Assembly: GCF_934725225.1 (NCBI RefSeq)
Contig: NZ_CAKVAM010000001.1
Coordinates: 124,001-188,000, forward strand
Direction: 5' to 3'
DNA from: an uncultured Treponema sp.
Lineage (GTDB): Bacteria > Spirochaetota > Spirochaetia > Treponematales > Treponemataceae
Length of the DNA stretch: 64,000 bases
Positions 1-9,338 of the stretch are shown in pieces. How positions within the stretch are numbered: the first letter of the stretch is position 1; each line of letters opens with the position of its first letter. The translations under genes and the position numbers were made by a program. The notes beneath the pieces are model-generated. The model worked only from the letters and a program-made list of their open reading frames with translations, was not told the origin of the DNA and did no database searches.

Positions 1-883
1 TGGATTTTCCCATTTCCTTTGCAAGCATATACGAATATTTTGCAACGCGTTCTGAATGTCCGCCTGTGTAAATGTCCTTGGCGTCGATAAATTTTGTAAA
101 CGCCTTTATTACCTGCTCAAGCGTAAGCCTGTCGTGTTCGCGCTCTTTTTCTTTTGCAAGCCTTATCGAATGAAGTCTGATTCTTGAAATCACAAGGCAA
201 AGCCACATTATGTAGAAAAGTAAAAATGCGTAGAAAAACGGACGGTAAAACAAATCATTTTCAAACTTGTAATTTACTTTCCAGGATTTGAATTTCATCA
301 AGTTGTCGCCGTCATCTGTGTAGAAAACAAAGCCCATGGAAATGCTGTTCACGTCCTGCACTCTGCCCGGAATGTATTTTTCTATGCTGGGATAAAAAAC
401 AATTCTGCTTCCCGGATCAAGCGGAATAAGAATGTTGTTCAGATTTTTTATTGTCCGAATTGAAAAGTCTGATTCCTTTGCTTTCTTTAAGTCGATTAAA
501 GGTTGGGATGGTTTTTTTTCAGCACGGCTTTTGTAAATTTCAACAAATCCGTTCCAAGCATTGTTCAAGTAGCAAGGCTGCGTAATGTTTATTTCCACGC
601 TCCAATCTTTTATTGCGCGCTTGTTAAGATTTTTTACAACTCCAGTGTAGATTCTGCCAGTAAGAGTTCCTTTTCCCGGATGAGCAGAAGCAATGTAAGG
701 AACATAAGTTGTCCAGACATCGCCTTTTAGCTGACGCTTTCCTATTGAAAACTGAACATCTGGAGAAATATCGTTTTCGTTAATACATTCTTTTGTTGTG
801 GCGAACATAAAAAATCCGACTGTTACAGCCACAAATGAAACTGCGAGAAGAACTATATAAATCTTTTTTAAGAACTTTTTCAT
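1..883 (-). CDS. HD-GYP domain membrane protein, N-terminal part (runs off the left edge)
   Basis: The minus-strand frame is open from an ATG at 883 to the window edge (about 294 codons). Seen: an N-terminal membrane segment (about residues 8-28), a periplasmic-sized region to about residue 210, and a second membrane segment (about 213-232). A charged helix follows, then the motif FIDAKDIYTGGHSERVA, the usual entry to an HD-GYP domain. The family hydrolyses cyclic di-GMP; here the His-Asp and GYP residues lie beyond the edge, so activity cannot be judged. The architecture suggests an inner-membrane sensor with a cytoplasmic phosphodiesterase. It follows the GH9 gene on the same strand but a hairpin terminator separates them. 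Confidence 0.8.
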   Translation of the reverse strand, partial: MKKFLKKIYIVLLAVSFVAVTVGFFMFATTKECINENDISPDVQFSIGKRQLKGDVWTTYVPYIASAHPGKGTLTGRIYTGVVKNLNKRAIKDWSVEINITQPCYLNNAWNGFVEIYKSRAEKKPSQPLIDLKKAKESDFSIRTIKNLNNILIPLDPGSRIVFYPSIEKYIPGRVQDVNSISMGFVFYTDDGDNLMKFKSWKVNYKFENDLFYRPFFYAFLLFYIMWLCLVISRIRLHSIRLAKEKEREHDRLTLEQVIKAFTKFIDAKDIYTGGHSERVAKYSYMLAKEMGKS

Positions 884-902
884 AGCAGCATCTTTTCCGT
901 GG

Positions 903-929
903 AAAACTGCCGCGCATTGAACACGGCAG
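903..929 (-). terminator. Rho-independent terminator after the GH9 gene
   Basis: Arms CTGCCG and CGGCAG (924-929 and 907-912) enclose an 11-nt loop and are followed on the minus strand by TTTT (906-903). The plus strand also shows a T-run just after the hairpin, so it could work both ways. Confidence 0.65.
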
Positions 930-941
930 ATATTTTTTTAA

Positions 942-3101
942 TTACTCCAGGCAGCCTGAAATCAAATATACAAGCGGCGAATTCCAATAAATTGTAACTT
1001 CGTTGCAAGAATAGCTCTGCACGCTGTCTATGTAGCAGGCGGCATAAGGAGCGTCAGAAAGATTTGCACGCGCAAAAGGATCTTCAAGCTTTGAATCTGG
1101 TCCGCCCACAAGCATCCCCGGCATAGGCTTTTTTGCAACTTGCGAAGGTCTGTGGTGCGGAAGAATCGGCGAAAGTGTTCCAAATCCAGTCACAAAACAG
1201 TATGAAGTTGTGTTTTTTCCAAGCAGATAGTCAATCTGGCACTTTGCGGCTTCCTTGTATTTTTTGTTTGGTGAAATTCTGTCCGCCAGCAAGAAAAGCA
1301 TTCCGTTGTTTGCAGCTCCCATGTTGCTTCCCCAGACATATTCATACATCGAAAGTGAAACATCGTAAGAATCCGCGGCAACATTCTTGAGTTTTTCATT
1401 TGCCTTTAAAAGAAACGCTTTTTGTGCTTTCTGATAAAACGAATCTTTTGGAGCGTCGCTTGAAAGATATTCATAAAGTCCGTAAAGTCCAACCTGCTGC
1501 CAGCCAAGATCCTGTCCAATTTCAAATGGATCATAAGCTTTTAAAAGCTCAAGATATTTTTCGTCCCCAAAAGTTTTATAAAGCTCTGCAAGCGCCCAGA
1601 ATCTTTCGTCGGCATCCTGCGAATCATTGTAAGCACCAGTTGTAAACAAAATTGGATTTGTAAAGCCTTTTCCGTCAAAAGGAGTTTTTTCAAGATATTC
1701 CCACGCTTTTTTTGCGGCGGCGGAATATTTTGCGCTTTCCTCGTAGTCCTTAAAAACTCTTGAAGCCATCGCCATTGCAGCGGCAAAGTCAGCAGTAGCA
1801 GCAGTTGAAACAGGACACAAAACCAGCCTGTCTTTTTCATCCTGCGGCATAACTTCTCCAGGAAATTCCCTGCAAGAAACTTTATGGAACACAGCCCCGG
1901 TTTCTGGAATTTGCATTTTAAGCATCCAGTCAAGCTCGTACTTTATTTCATCAAGAATGTTTTCAGAAGCAAATGCATCTTTGTTATGCTCGTAGGCAAG
2001 CATCAAGTCGCAGGCAGCTTTTGCAGCAGGAACAACATAGCGTCCGTAGTCGCCGGCATCGTGCCAGCCGCCAGTTACATCGTAGGAAGTTTCAACATTG
2101 CCGTATACAACTGCACGCGTTGTGTGGCATTCCGGATGTCCAAAATCCGCATCCTGAACTTTTGTTCCGCATCTTTGCAAATAGAAAAATCTTACTGCGC
2201 TTTTTAAAATTCCGTCGTAAATATTGTTTGCAATTTTAAACTCAAACGACTCGCCATATTTTCCAGCCTTGATTTTGTAAGTTCCTTCCGCGGAAAGTTT
2301 TGAAAAATCTGCAATTGCAGTCTGTTCGCCAGAAGCTTCGTTGAACTTCGCATTTTTCAGCTTGCCGGAAAAAACAACATTTTCAGTTTTTGTGTCTATA
2401 ACGTCAAAAGTTCCAGAAATTTTCGCGCTTTTCTTTGAGCGGACAACGGCAGTTTTTTTTGCGGATGGCAAATATCCAAGCTGATTCAAGTTGACATTTG
2501 AAGTTGTTGTTGAAGTAACAATTTCAGTAATTCCAGAAGCGTCAACAAGCTCAAGGTCAAAGTTGTCAAAGAAAATTGAATGTCCTTTCATATCTTCTGG
2601 GCAGCCTTTTCCCATTCCGACATTCAAAACAAGCCGTGGAGAAAAATCTGTAGGTTCGCGCATTGTAAATGTGGCTTCAATATGCTTGGTTTCTTTTCCC
2701 ACGGAATCCCAGCCGCCAACATAAGCGTGGTAATCTCTTCCGTTCACCTGAAGCCGCCATTCAAAAGTTCTTTCTATAGAAGAATGCACGTCAAAAGAAT
2801 ATCTGTAAACGCCGCCTTTGTACAACGAAAATCCGTCGAAATAAGGCTGAATTGCATATTCATAAGGTCCGGGATTTTTTATGCGGATTTCCATTTCTCC
2901 GTTTTCAGTTACAAGCTGATCCGCGCTTCCATTTGAAAGGAACATATCCCAGAATTTTTTTCCTTTGCTGAAATCTCCGTTTTTTATAAGATTTGAAGTC
3001 GGCTCAGATTCTTCCGGCTCTTCATTTTTTGCAGGTTTTCCAAAAGCAAACGAAACAAGCAAAGCCGATGCCGCCAAAAGAGAAAAAATCAGTTTTTTCA
3101 T
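942..3101 (-). CDS. Secreted GH9 endoglucanase with N-terminal carbohydrate-binding module
   Basis: A 719-residue exported glycoside hydrolase, expected to cut beta-1,4-glucan (cellulose, mixed-linkage glucan). Order of parts: signal peptide (about 1-21), an acidic linker, a CBM4/9-like module beginning NLIKNGDFSKGKKFW (about 37-185), the Ig-like CelD_N domain (VNLNQLGYLPSAKK, about 204-292), and the GH9 (alpha/alpha)6 catalytic domain to the end. Catalytic signatures are present: GGWHDAGDYGRY near residues 344-355 with Asp348 and Asp351, and NEVTIYWN with the acid Glu701 near the C-terminus. AGGAGC precedes the ATG. It is transcribed alone between two terminators. No LacI-type operator was seen upstream. 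An inverting cleavage mechanism is family knowledge. Confidence 0.93.
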   Translation of the reverse strand: MKKLIFSLLAASALLVSFAFGKPAKNEEPEESEPTSNLIKNGDFSKGKKFWDMFLSNGSADQLVTENGEMEIRIKNPGPYEYAIQPYFDGFSLYKGGVYRYSFDVHSSIERTFEWRLQVNGRDYHAYVGGWDSVGKETKHIEATFTMREPTDFSPRLVLNVGMGKGCPEDMKGHSIFFDNFDLELVDASGITEIVTSTTTSNVNLNQLGYLPSAKKTAVVRSKKSAKISGTFDVIDTKTENVVFSGKLKNAKFNEASGEQTAIADFSKLSAEGTYKIKAGKYGESFEFKIANNIYDGILKSAVRFFYLQRCGTKVQDADFGHPECHTTRAVVYGNVETSYDVTGGWHDAGDYGRYVVPAAKAACDLMLAYEHNKDAFASENILDEIKYELDWMLKMQIPETGAVFHKVSCREFPGEVMPQDEKDRLVLCPVSTAATADFAAAMAMASRVFKDYEESAKYSAAAKKAWEYLEKTPFDGKGFTNPILFTTGAYNDSQDADERFWALAELYKTFGDEKYLELLKAYDPFEIGQDLGWQQVGLYGLYEYLSSDAPKDSFYQKAQKAFLLKANEKLKNVAADSYDVSLSMYEYVWGSNMGAANNGMLFLLADRISPNKKYKEAAKCQIDYLLGKNTTSYCFVTGFGTLSPILPHHRPSQVAKKPMPGMLVGGPDSKLEDPFARANLSDAPYAACYIDSVQSYSCNEVTIYWNSPLVYLISGCLE

Positions 3102-3207
3102 AAAAGCTCCTATGAAATATAAGCTGATTTGACACTCAAAATAGATTATAATCCGCTTTTTGCAAATTAGAAAGGTCTGAGATATAAATTTAACAAAATT
3201 TATATTT

Positions 3208-3262
3208 TACTGTCATTCCTGTGCAACGACATAAAAATTCAAACTCGATAATGAAAATTAAA
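3208..3262. repeat. Fragment of the dispersed intergenic repeat
   Basis: The 265-bp gap 3102-3366 holds a stretch reading TGTCATTCCTGTGCAACGAC, nearly the same as 9460-9480, followed by AAACTCGATAATG, which resembles the end of the larger element at 9427-9583. It looks like a decayed copy. The rest of the gap holds the GH9 promoter region and the malQ terminator. Confidence 0.5.
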
Positions 3263-3282
3263 TTATCAAAACTTGGCATTAC

Positions 3283-3328
3283 AAAAAAAATCCCTGCGCA
3301 AAACAAAAATTTAAGTTCTGCACAGGGA
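3283..3328 (-). terminator. Strong terminator after malQ
   Basis: Long near-perfect inverted repeat: TCCCTGTGCAGAAC (3328-3315) pairs with GTTTTGCGCAGGGA (3304-3291) and is followed on the minus strand by eight T (3290-3283). This closes the sugar-transport operon. Confidence 0.85.
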
Positions 3329-3366
3329 ATTGCAATTTTAGAATATTTCAATTGTAATTCAAGAAA

Positions 3367-4851
3367 CTAAGCTCTTCCGTAGAGATGCGTAAAGTGCGCA
3401 AGGAAATTCTTGGCATCTTCTGAAAACTGCTCTTTTGTTGCGCGCCATTTCCAGTTGTTTCCAACTGTTGACGGAATATTCATGCGGGCTTCTTTGCCAA
3501 GTCCAATCAAATCCTGCATAGTAAGAATGCAAGTATTTGCAACGCTCGACATTGCGGCAATCATCATTTCCTTTACAACATCGCGGTTTTCTTTTACACG
3601 AAGATATTCCTTTGCATTTTCCACGTCTTTTTTCGCGGCGGTTTCTGTCCAGCCAAGAATTGTGTCGTTGTCGTGAGTTCCTGTGTAAACAACGCAATTC
3701 TGTGTGTAGCGGTAAGGAATGTAGTCGCTTGTTTCGCGGGAATCAAATGCAAACTGAAGAACTTTCATTCCAGGGAATCCTGAATCCTTTAAAAGCTGCT
3801 TTACGCTGTCTGTAAGAAATCCAAGGTCTTCCGCAATAACAGGCATTTCGCCGAACTGCTTTTTAAGCGAATTGAACAAGTCCATTCCCGGTCCCTGACG
3901 CCAAACGCCAACTTTCGCATTTGTAGAGCCATAAGGAATGCAATAGAAAGAATCAAATCCGCGGAAATGGTCAATCCTGATGACATCGTAAATCGCCATG
4001 CTTTTTTCAAGACGTTTTTTCCACCAGGCGTAATCAGTCTGCTTCATGTATTCCCAGTTGTATACAGGATTTCCCCAAAGCTGACCGTCCGCAGAAAATC
4101 CATCTGGAGGACAACCGGCAACTTCAATTGGCTTGTAGTTTTCGTCAAGCATGAACTGGCTTGGATTTGACCAAACATCGGAACTGTCCGCCGCAACATA
4201 AATCGGAATATCGCCTATAATCTCTATTCCTTTTTCATTCGCATATTTTTTAAGGGCGTACCACTGCTTAAAGAAGAAATACTGGAGCATTTTGTAGTAC
4301 TGCATACGCTCCGCAGATTTCTTTTTCCAAGCATCAAGAGCATCTGACTTTCTGCAGCGGATGTCTTCTTCCCAAAAGTCAAATGCAATTCCGCCGTGAG
4401 CATCTTTTATCGCCATAAAAAGCGAATAGTCTTCAAGCCAAAAAGCATTTTCAGCGCAGAAAGAATCAAAATCAGCTGGAATATTTTTATTGAAATTTTT
4501 CTGGATTATTGAAAAAACTTTATGCCGCTCAATGTACAATGTTCCGTAATCTACATAATGCTCGTTGCCGCCCCAGTTTACATTTTCGTAGTCGGATTTC
4601 TGCAAAAATCCCTGTTCCGCCAAAAAATCAAAATCAATAAAGTAAGGATTTCCGGCAAAAGTAGAAAAGCTCTGGTAAGGCGAATCTCCATAGCTTGTAG
4701 GGCAAACCGGAAGAATCTGCCAGTACTTTTGGTCTGCGCTTTTAAGATAATCAACAAACTCATAGGCGTTTTTGCCCATTGTTCCAATTCCTGTTTTTCC
4801 AGGCAAAGATGAAATGTGCATCAGCACACCGCAAGCACGTTTGTTCAACAT
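3367..4851 (-). CDS. malQ: 4-alpha-glucanotransferase (amylomaltase, GH77)
   Basis: A 494-residue cytoplasmic GH77 enzyme that transfers maltosyl or longer units between alpha-1,4-glucans, so imported maltodextrins can be used. Seen: N-terminal GVLMHISSLPGKTGIGTMG, the substrate loop YWQILPVCPTSYGDSPYQS, the nucleophile motif VIRIDHFRGF (Asp294), the acid/base motif VIAEDLG (Glu341), and GTHDND (Asp394). Length matches the short bacterial type without the N-terminal extensions of Escherichia coli MalQ. GAGGAA lies before the ATG. It is the last gene of the operon, 23 bp after the LacI regulator, which points to starch or maltodextrin as the substrate of the transporter. Confidence 0.95.
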   Translation of the reverse strand: MLNKRACGVLMHISSLPGKTGIGTMGKNAYEFVDYLKSADQKYWQILPVCPTSYGDSPYQSFSTFAGNPYFIDFDFLAEQGFLQKSDYENVNWGGNEHYVDYGTLYIERHKVFSIIQKNFNKNIPADFDSFCAENAFWLEDYSLFMAIKDAHGGIAFDFWEEDIRCRKSDALDAWKKKSAERMQYYKMLQYFFFKQWYALKKYANEKGIEIIGDIPIYVAADSSDVWSNPSQFMLDENYKPIEVAGCPPDGFSADGQLWGNPVYNWEYMKQTDYAWWKKRLEKSMAIYDVIRIDHFRGFDSFYCIPYGSTNAKVGVWRQGPGMDLFNSLKKQFGEMPVIAEDLGFLTDSVKQLLKDSGFPGMKVLQFAFDSRETSDYIPYRYTQNCVVYTGTHDNDTILGWTETAAKKDVENAKEYLRVKENRDVVKEMMIAAMSSVANTCILTMQDLIGLGKEARMNIPSTVGNNWKWRATKEQFSEDAKNFLAHFTHLYGRA

Positions 4852-4874
4852 ATATTTCCTCGTAAATATTGAAG

Positions 4875-5912
4875 TTATTTATTTACAATTGATTTTACAG
4901 TTTCGCCTTCGACAAATTCAAACGGAATAATCTTATGAACTGCCGGAGCTTTTTTTTCAACGCAGTCTATAAAAGTTTTTAGTCCTTGTATAGCCAAATC
5001 CTCGTTCGACTGCTTTACAGTTGTAATTCTAGGACAATAAAAATCCGCAATGGAAAGTCCGTCGAATCCGATTATAGAAATATCTTCCGGAATTGAATAG
5101 CCCATCTGCTTAAGTTTTCGGCACGCTCCAATTGCCATAACATCGGACATACAGAAAATTGCAGTCAAGTCAGGGAATTTTTTTATAAGCTCTTCCGCCG
5201 CGGAAGCTCCGCCTTCAAAACTGTAGCGGGTTGTAACGTAAGATTTTTCAAAGTCAAAGTCAAGTCCGGCAAGCTCAAGACCTTCAAGGAATCCATTGTA
5301 GCGGTTTTTAGAAGTTTCAGAGCTTTCAAAGTCGCCGCCAATCACTCCGATTTTTGTGTGTCCGTGCTTTACAAAATAGCGGGCAACATAAAGCGAAGCC
5401 TGAAATTCATCTGTGCTTACACTTGAAAGATTTTCAAACCCTTCTCTTTTTGGCTTGGTCGTAATAAGAATGCAAGGAACTTTTATTTTTTTAAAGTCCT
5501 CGCTGAACCGTTCTGGGTTTCCGCCTAAAAAGACAAAGCCGAGCGGTTTTTTTTCATAGTAAATGTTCAAGGCGCACTGGGCTTCGTTGCTGTATTCACC
5601 GACAATCTTATTGTCATATTCATCAAGAATAACAACGCTTGCATTATATGGAAGTTTTTCAATCCGCTTTTGCATAAGCTCAAGAATATTGTAAAAAAGC
5701 ATATTGTTTGTTCCTTTTACAATAATCACAATTGTCTTGCTTCCACGGGATTTAAGCTCCTTTGCATTTTTGTTAAGAACAAAATCATGTTTGTTTACAA
5801 CTTCCAGAACTTTTTTGCGCATTTCATCGCTTACATAAGCCTGATTATTTAAAACGCGCGAAACAGTTCCAACGGCGCAGCCACATTCTCTAGCAATATC
5901 CTTGATTGTCAT
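4875..5912 (-). CDS. LacI-family transcriptional regulator
   Basis: A 345-residue regulator. The N-terminal helix-turn-helix MTIKDIARECGCAVGTVSRVL and hinge (about 1-60) are followed by a periplasmic-binding-protein-like sensor domain with KIGVIGGDFES and ISIIGFDGLSIADFYCPRIT. A GGAAGG site precedes the ATG. The gene sits inside the operon between the permeases and malQ, and two LacI-type palindromes lie at the operon promoter (9222-9235 and 9339-9352). The simplest reading is a repressor of its own operon that responds to a maltodextrin-like sugar; the inducer is inferred from context only. Confidence 0.88.
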   Translation of the reverse strand: MTIKDIARECGCAVGTVSRVLNNQAYVSDEMRKKVLEVVNKHDFVLNKNAKELKSRGSKTIVIIVKGTNNMLFYNILELMQKRIEKLPYNASVVILDEYDNKIVGEYSNEAQCALNIYYEKKPLGFVFLGGNPERFSEDFKKIKVPCILITTKPKREGFENLSSVSTDEFQASLYVARYFVKHGHTKIGVIGGDFESSETSKNRYNGFLEGLELAGLDFDFEKSYVTTRYSFEGGASAAEELIKKFPDLTAIFCMSDVMAIGACRKLKQMGYSIPEDISIIGFDGLSIADFYCPRITTVKQSNEDLAIQGLKTFIDCVEKKAPAVHKIIPFEFVEGETVKSIVNK

Positions 5913-5970
5913 ATAAAACCTTCCTGCATTTTTTAAATAAACTGTTTTACCTTAAAATAAACAATACGGC

Positions 5971-5993
5971 AAAAGAGCGGAAAATCCGCCCTT
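5971..5993 (-). terminator. Stem-loop between the distal permease gene and the lacI-type gene
   Basis: On the minus strand AAGGGCGGA and TCCGCTCTT pair (one G-U) over a 3-nt loop and are followed by TTTG. The short T-run suggests partial termination that lowers expression of the regulator and malQ relative to the transporter. Confidence 0.5.
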
Positions 5994-6009
5994 AAGATTG
6001 AATGTGTCC

Positions 6010-6855
6010 TTAGCCTTTTACCGCCCCGGAAATTACGCCTTTTATAATGTATTTCTGCGAAGCAATGTAGAAAATTACAATCGGAATAATCGCAAGAACA
6101 AGCATCGCCATGAATCCACCGTAGTCAGTTGCGCCATAAGCTCCCTGCATTGCAATTTGAATGGCAACAGGAACAGTTTTGTGGTCAGTTCCTAAAATAA
6201 GATAAGGAAGCAAATAGTCGTTCCAAACCCACATCGAATTCAAAATTGAAACCGTAATAATAGTAGGCTTTAGAATCGGGAAAACAACAAGGAAGAATGT
6301 CTGAAGAGGATTACAGCCGTCAATTTCAGCAGCTTCCTCAATTTCAAGCGGAACAGCCTTTACAAATCCTGTAAACATAAATACAGAAAGTCCGGCTCCG
6401 AATCCAAGGTAAACAAAGACAATTCCAAAAACGTTGTCAAAGCTGATTCTGTTTACAATGAAAGTCATTGTGTACATAACCATCTGGAACGGAACAATCA
6501 TGCTGAATGCAAACAGGAAATAAATTGCCTTTGTGAATTTATTTTTTACACGGACAATGAACCAGGAAGCCATTGATGTGCAGACAATAATCACAAGAAC
6601 CGAAGCAATTGAAACCCACACGGAGCGGATAAACGAAATAAAGAATCCCGAAGACGAAAGTCCGTTCAGGTAGTTTTCAAAGCCAACGAAAGTCTCTGAG
6701 TTCGGCATTGCAAACGGCGAACTTGAAATATAAAGGCGAGACTTAAAGGAATTGAGCAAAACAAGCAAAATCGGAATTAAAAATATAGCCGAAAGCAAGC
6801 AAAGAAAAACAAAAGCTATTGTGTTGCTGCAGGTTTTCTGCTTTGAAAGTGTCAT
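6010..6855 (-). CDS. Sugar ABC transporter permease (MalG-like)
   Basis: A 281-residue inner-membrane permease with six predicted hydrophobic segments. The ATPase-contact (EAA) loop reads EIEEAAEIDGCNPLQTFF and is followed by LPYLILGTDHKTVPVAI, typical of the MalG/CUT1 half. Its ATG overlaps the end of the upstream permease gene by 4 bp, so translation is probably coupled. No ATPase gene is present in the operon; CUT1 systems often share one MsmX/MalK-type ATPase encoded elsewhere. Confidence 0.9.
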   Translation of the reverse strand: MTLSKQKTCSNTIAFVFLCLLSAIFLIPILLVLLNSFKSRLYISSSPFAMPNSETFVGFENYLNGLSSSGFFISFIRSVWVSIASVLVIIVCTSMASWFIVRVKNKFTKAIYFLFAFSMIVPFQMVMYTMTFIVNRISFDNVFGIVFVYLGFGAGLSVFMFTGFVKAVPLEIEEAAEIDGCNPLQTFFLVVFPILKPTIITVSILNSMWVWNDYLLPYLILGTDHKTVPVAIQIAMQGAYGATDYGGFMAMLVLAIIPIVIFYIASQKYIIKGVISGAVKG

Positions 6856-7700
6856 TGTTCAACCTCCTTCTGGTTTGTAAGCTTAAGCTGAATAAATGCA
6901 ATAGCCGCAACGATGATAAAGAAAACAACAGCCTTAGCCTGTCCTACTCCGTGCCAGTGCATATTGCGTCCGTAGAAAGCATTATATATGTTCAAAGCGA
7001 GCATTTCAGTTGTTTTTTCTGGAGCGCCAGCTGTCAATGCCAAGTTCTGGTCAAACATTTTGAAAGTGTTTGTAAGCGTAAGGAATGTACAAATTGTAAT
7101 TGAAGGCATTACCATAGGAATTTTTATCTTAAAAAGAACAGTCATTGGAGAAGCTCCGTCAATCTGCGCGGCCTCAATCAAATCATTCGGAATATTCTGA
7201 AGTCCGGCAATATAAATTACCATCATGTATCCGATAAGCTGCCAGTTTGTAAGAATTACAAGTCCCCAAAAACCAAACTGCGTCTTAAAAGTTATGTCCA
7301 TTCCAAAATGCGAAAGAACACCATTTATAAGAAGATTCCAAATATATCCCAAAACGATTCCGCCAATTAAGTTCGGCATAAAGAAAATCGAGCGGAAAAT
7401 CGCAACTCCCTTAAGTTCCCTTGTAAGAAGAACCGCAAGACTGAATGCAAAAACATTTACAGTTACAATTGAAACAACAGTGAATAATGAAGTAAATCCC
7501 AAGGCGTGAATAAATTCATTGTCTGCGGTAAAAGCCTTGACATAGTTCGCAAAGCCAACCCAAGTAGCATCTGTAACAGTAGGAAAGTCCGTGAAAGAAA
7601 GTCCGATTCCCATTAAAAAAGGAATCACGAAAAACATTGCAAATGCCAGCAAAGTGGGCAAAAGAAATATAGGGAAATACCCCGCCAATGGTTTTTTCAT
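6852..7700 (-). CDS. Sugar ABC transporter permease (MalF-like)
   Basis: A 282-residue permease beginning MKKPLAGYFPIFLLPTLLAF, with six hydrophobic stretches and the EAA loop DLIEAAQIDGASPMTVLF. It is the short form without the large periplasmic loop of enterobacterial MalF. GAGGTG lies just before the ATG. It forms the heterodimer partner of the next permease and follows the binding-protein gene after a 140-bp gap containing two hairpins. Confidence 0.9.
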   Translation of the reverse strand: MKKPLAGYFPIFLLPTLLAFAMFFVIPFLMGIGLSFTDFPTVTDATWVGFANYVKAFTADNEFIHALGFTSLFTVVSIVTVNVFAFSLAVLLTRELKGVAIFRSIFFMPNLIGGIVLGYIWNLLINGVLSHFGMDITFKTQFGFWGLVILTNWQLIGYMMVIYIAGLQNIPNDLIEAAQIDGASPMTVLFKIKIPMVMPSITICTFLTLTNTFKMFDQNLALTAGAPEKTTEMLALNIYNAFYGRNMHWHGVGQAKAVVFFIIVAAIAFIQLKLTNQKEVEQ

Positions 7701-7729
7701 TTTTCACCTCTGAAGAATTGAAAGGCATT

Positions 7730-7834
7730 CCTGCGGCAAAACCAATTGCATGATAAGCTCCACCGCAGGAACAAATATATTTTTAACTAATGAAGGACTG
7801 TGAAAGACACGCGGAATCTTTTTCAGACTCCGCG
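7730..7834 (-). promoter_or_regulatory. Two intergenic hairpins between binding-protein and permease genes
   Basis: Hairpin 1 (minus strand, 7834-7810) has 10-bp arms CGCGGAGTCT / AGATTCCGCG and a 5-nt loop with no T-run behind it. Hairpin 2 (7769-7730) pairs CCTGCGG with CCGCAGG over a long loop. Such structures after a binding-protein gene usually stabilise its mRNA or cause partial termination, giving excess binding protein; the role here is inferred. Confidence 0.55.
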
Positions 7835-7840
7835 AAAATT

Positions 7841-9172
7841 CTACATATTAGATTCTTTTTCCCATGTAGAAACAACATCAGCTGCAACATCGTTCCAGCT
7901 CTTTGAGCCCTGTGCATATCTAAGCAAAGAAGCTCCGAAGTTGTCCTTGAATGTCTGTGAAGGGAACAATGTGAAGTTCCAGGCAACAGAAGTAATTCCA
8001 GGCTTGCTCATCCATTTGCTGATTTCAACTGCAAGCGGGTCTGTTGGACGCTCGTTGTCAGAGAATGTGTCAAACGGAGCAATGAATCCGAGCTTGTTTG
8101 TTACATAGTTCTTTCCAAAGTCACTTGAATAAAGCCAGTAAACGAAATCTGCTGTAGCTTTCTGCTCTTCTGCTGAAGCTTTTGCGTTGATACAATAGAA
8201 GTTTTCTGTTCCAATGCACAAGCCCTGTGATTCTTCGCCGTCAACTCCTGTGTAGATTGGAAGATATTTTACATTTTCTGGAAGAACTTTGTTTCCTGAA
8301 ACGCCGGCAACCTGTCCCCAAGCCCAGTTTCCGTTCTGAACCATTGCGCATTTTTCAAGAGCGAATTCAGACATAGAATCTGTAACTGTTTTTGTTCCAA
8401 CAGCCTTGCGGTCAACAGTTGAATCGTTCAAGTAAAGGTCAAGAATGTTCTGGAATTCTTTTCCGTACTGGAACTTGATTTTCTTTGTTGCGTCAGAAGC
8501 AAGGTCAATGTTGTTGTTCTTGAATTCATAGTAAACTGGAAGGTTTGCAAGGTGAGTCTGCCATCTCCAGTCTTCGCCAGCTTTCAATGATGTAGAAGCG
8601 AAAACACCGTCAATTCCAAGAACTTTTGCGTTCTTCTGCATATCATCAGCAACAGCCTTGAGCTTTGCAAAGTTGTTTACTTCTTCCATGCTTGAATATG
8701 GAACTGCCTTGTTTGAAAGAGCAAAATATTTGTCTGTGATAGCCTTGTTGTAAATGATTCCGTAGCCTTCTACAACATAAGGAACACCGTAAACACCTTT
8801 TCCAGAAGTTACAGCCAAAGATTTGTCTGAAAGATGCTTGTAGATTTCTGTATTTGAAAGATCTGCGCAATATGATTTCCAGTTTGCGTATCCGCGTGGT
8901 CCGTTAATCTGGAAAAGAGTTGGAGCTTCTTTTGTTGACATTTTTGACATAAGAGTTTGTTCATAGGAATTGTTGGCCGCTGTCTCAACAACAACTTTTA
9001 CACCAGTTTCTTTCTCATACTCGTCTGCAAGTTCCTGGTAAACACCTGCAACTTCCGGCTTAAAGTTCAAGTAGCGAACTGTAAGCTGTTTTTTTCCACC
9101 GCATGAAGCAAGCATAAAAGCAGAAGATGCCGCCATAGCAACAGCTGCTGCAACTTTAATAAATTTTTTCAT
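7841..9172 (-). CDS. Sugar ABC transporter substrate-binding lipoprotein
   Basis: A 443-residue family-1 extracellular solute-binding protein. Signal peptide with lipobox LASC (Cys24) implies lipidation and membrane anchoring. The mature part starts KQLTVRYLNFKPEVAGVYQE and carries ADEYEKETGVKVVVE, FQINGPRGYANW and AMVQNGNWAWGQ, typical of CUT1 binding proteins. A strong AGGAGG site precedes the ATG. First gene of the operon, directly after the LacI-type operators. Maltodextrin is the likely ligand because malQ ends the operon, but cello-oligosaccharides cannot be excluded given the GH9 gene next door. Confidence 0.92.
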   Translation of the reverse strand: MKKFIKVAAAVAMAASSAFMLASCGGKKQLTVRYLNFKPEVAGVYQELADEYEKETGVKVVVETAANNSYEQTLMSKMSTKEAPTLFQINGPRGYANWKSYCADLSNTEIYKHLSDKSLAVTSGKGVYGVPYVVEGYGIIYNKAITDKYFALSNKAVPYSSMEEVNNFAKLKAVADDMQKNAKVLGIDGVFASTSLKAGEDWRWQTHLANLPVYYEFKNNNIDLASDATKKIKFQYGKEFQNILDLYLNDSTVDRKAVGTKTVTDSMSEFALEKCAMVQNGNWAWGQVAGVSGNKVLPENVKYLPIYTGVDGEESQGLCIGTENFYCINAKASAEEQKATADFVYWLYSSDFGKNYVTNKLGFIAPFDTFSDNERPTDPLAVEISKWMSKPGITSVAWNFTLFPSQTFKDNFGASLLRYAQGSKSWNDVAADVVSTWEKESNM

Positions 9173-9221
9173 TTTTTCCTCCTAAAAAAATCCAAAACAA
9201 TGAAATACATAGCATGGAACG

Positions 9222-9235
9222 TGGAAACGTTTCCA
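9222..9235. promoter_or_regulatory. LacI-type operator O1
   Basis: Perfect 14-bp palindrome TGGAAACGTTTCCA with the central CG typical of LacI-family sites. It begins 8 bp downstream of the -10 box, covering the expected transcription start, where a bound repressor would block RNA polymerase. Confidence 0.8.
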
Positions 9236-9242
9236 TAATTTC

Positions 9243-9270
9243 AGTATACACATTATAAAAATATTGTCAA
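9243..9270 (-). promoter_or_regulatory. Sigma70-type promoter of the sugar-transport operon
   Basis: On the minus strand TTGACA (9270-9265), a 16-bp spacer and TATACT (9248-9243). The hexamers are close to consensus, so control is likely by repression at the adjacent operator. Confidence 0.75.
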
Positions 9271-9338
9271 TTTTTTTTTCAAAACTTTTATTTGAATGAA
9301 TTTCATTTTATTTTCTATGGCGTTTTATTATATTTTCA

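Noticed and set aside
503..730. 75-codon plus-strand frame at the left edge
   Set aside because: It is antisense to the HD-GYP gene, which has a signal helix and a diagnostic motif.
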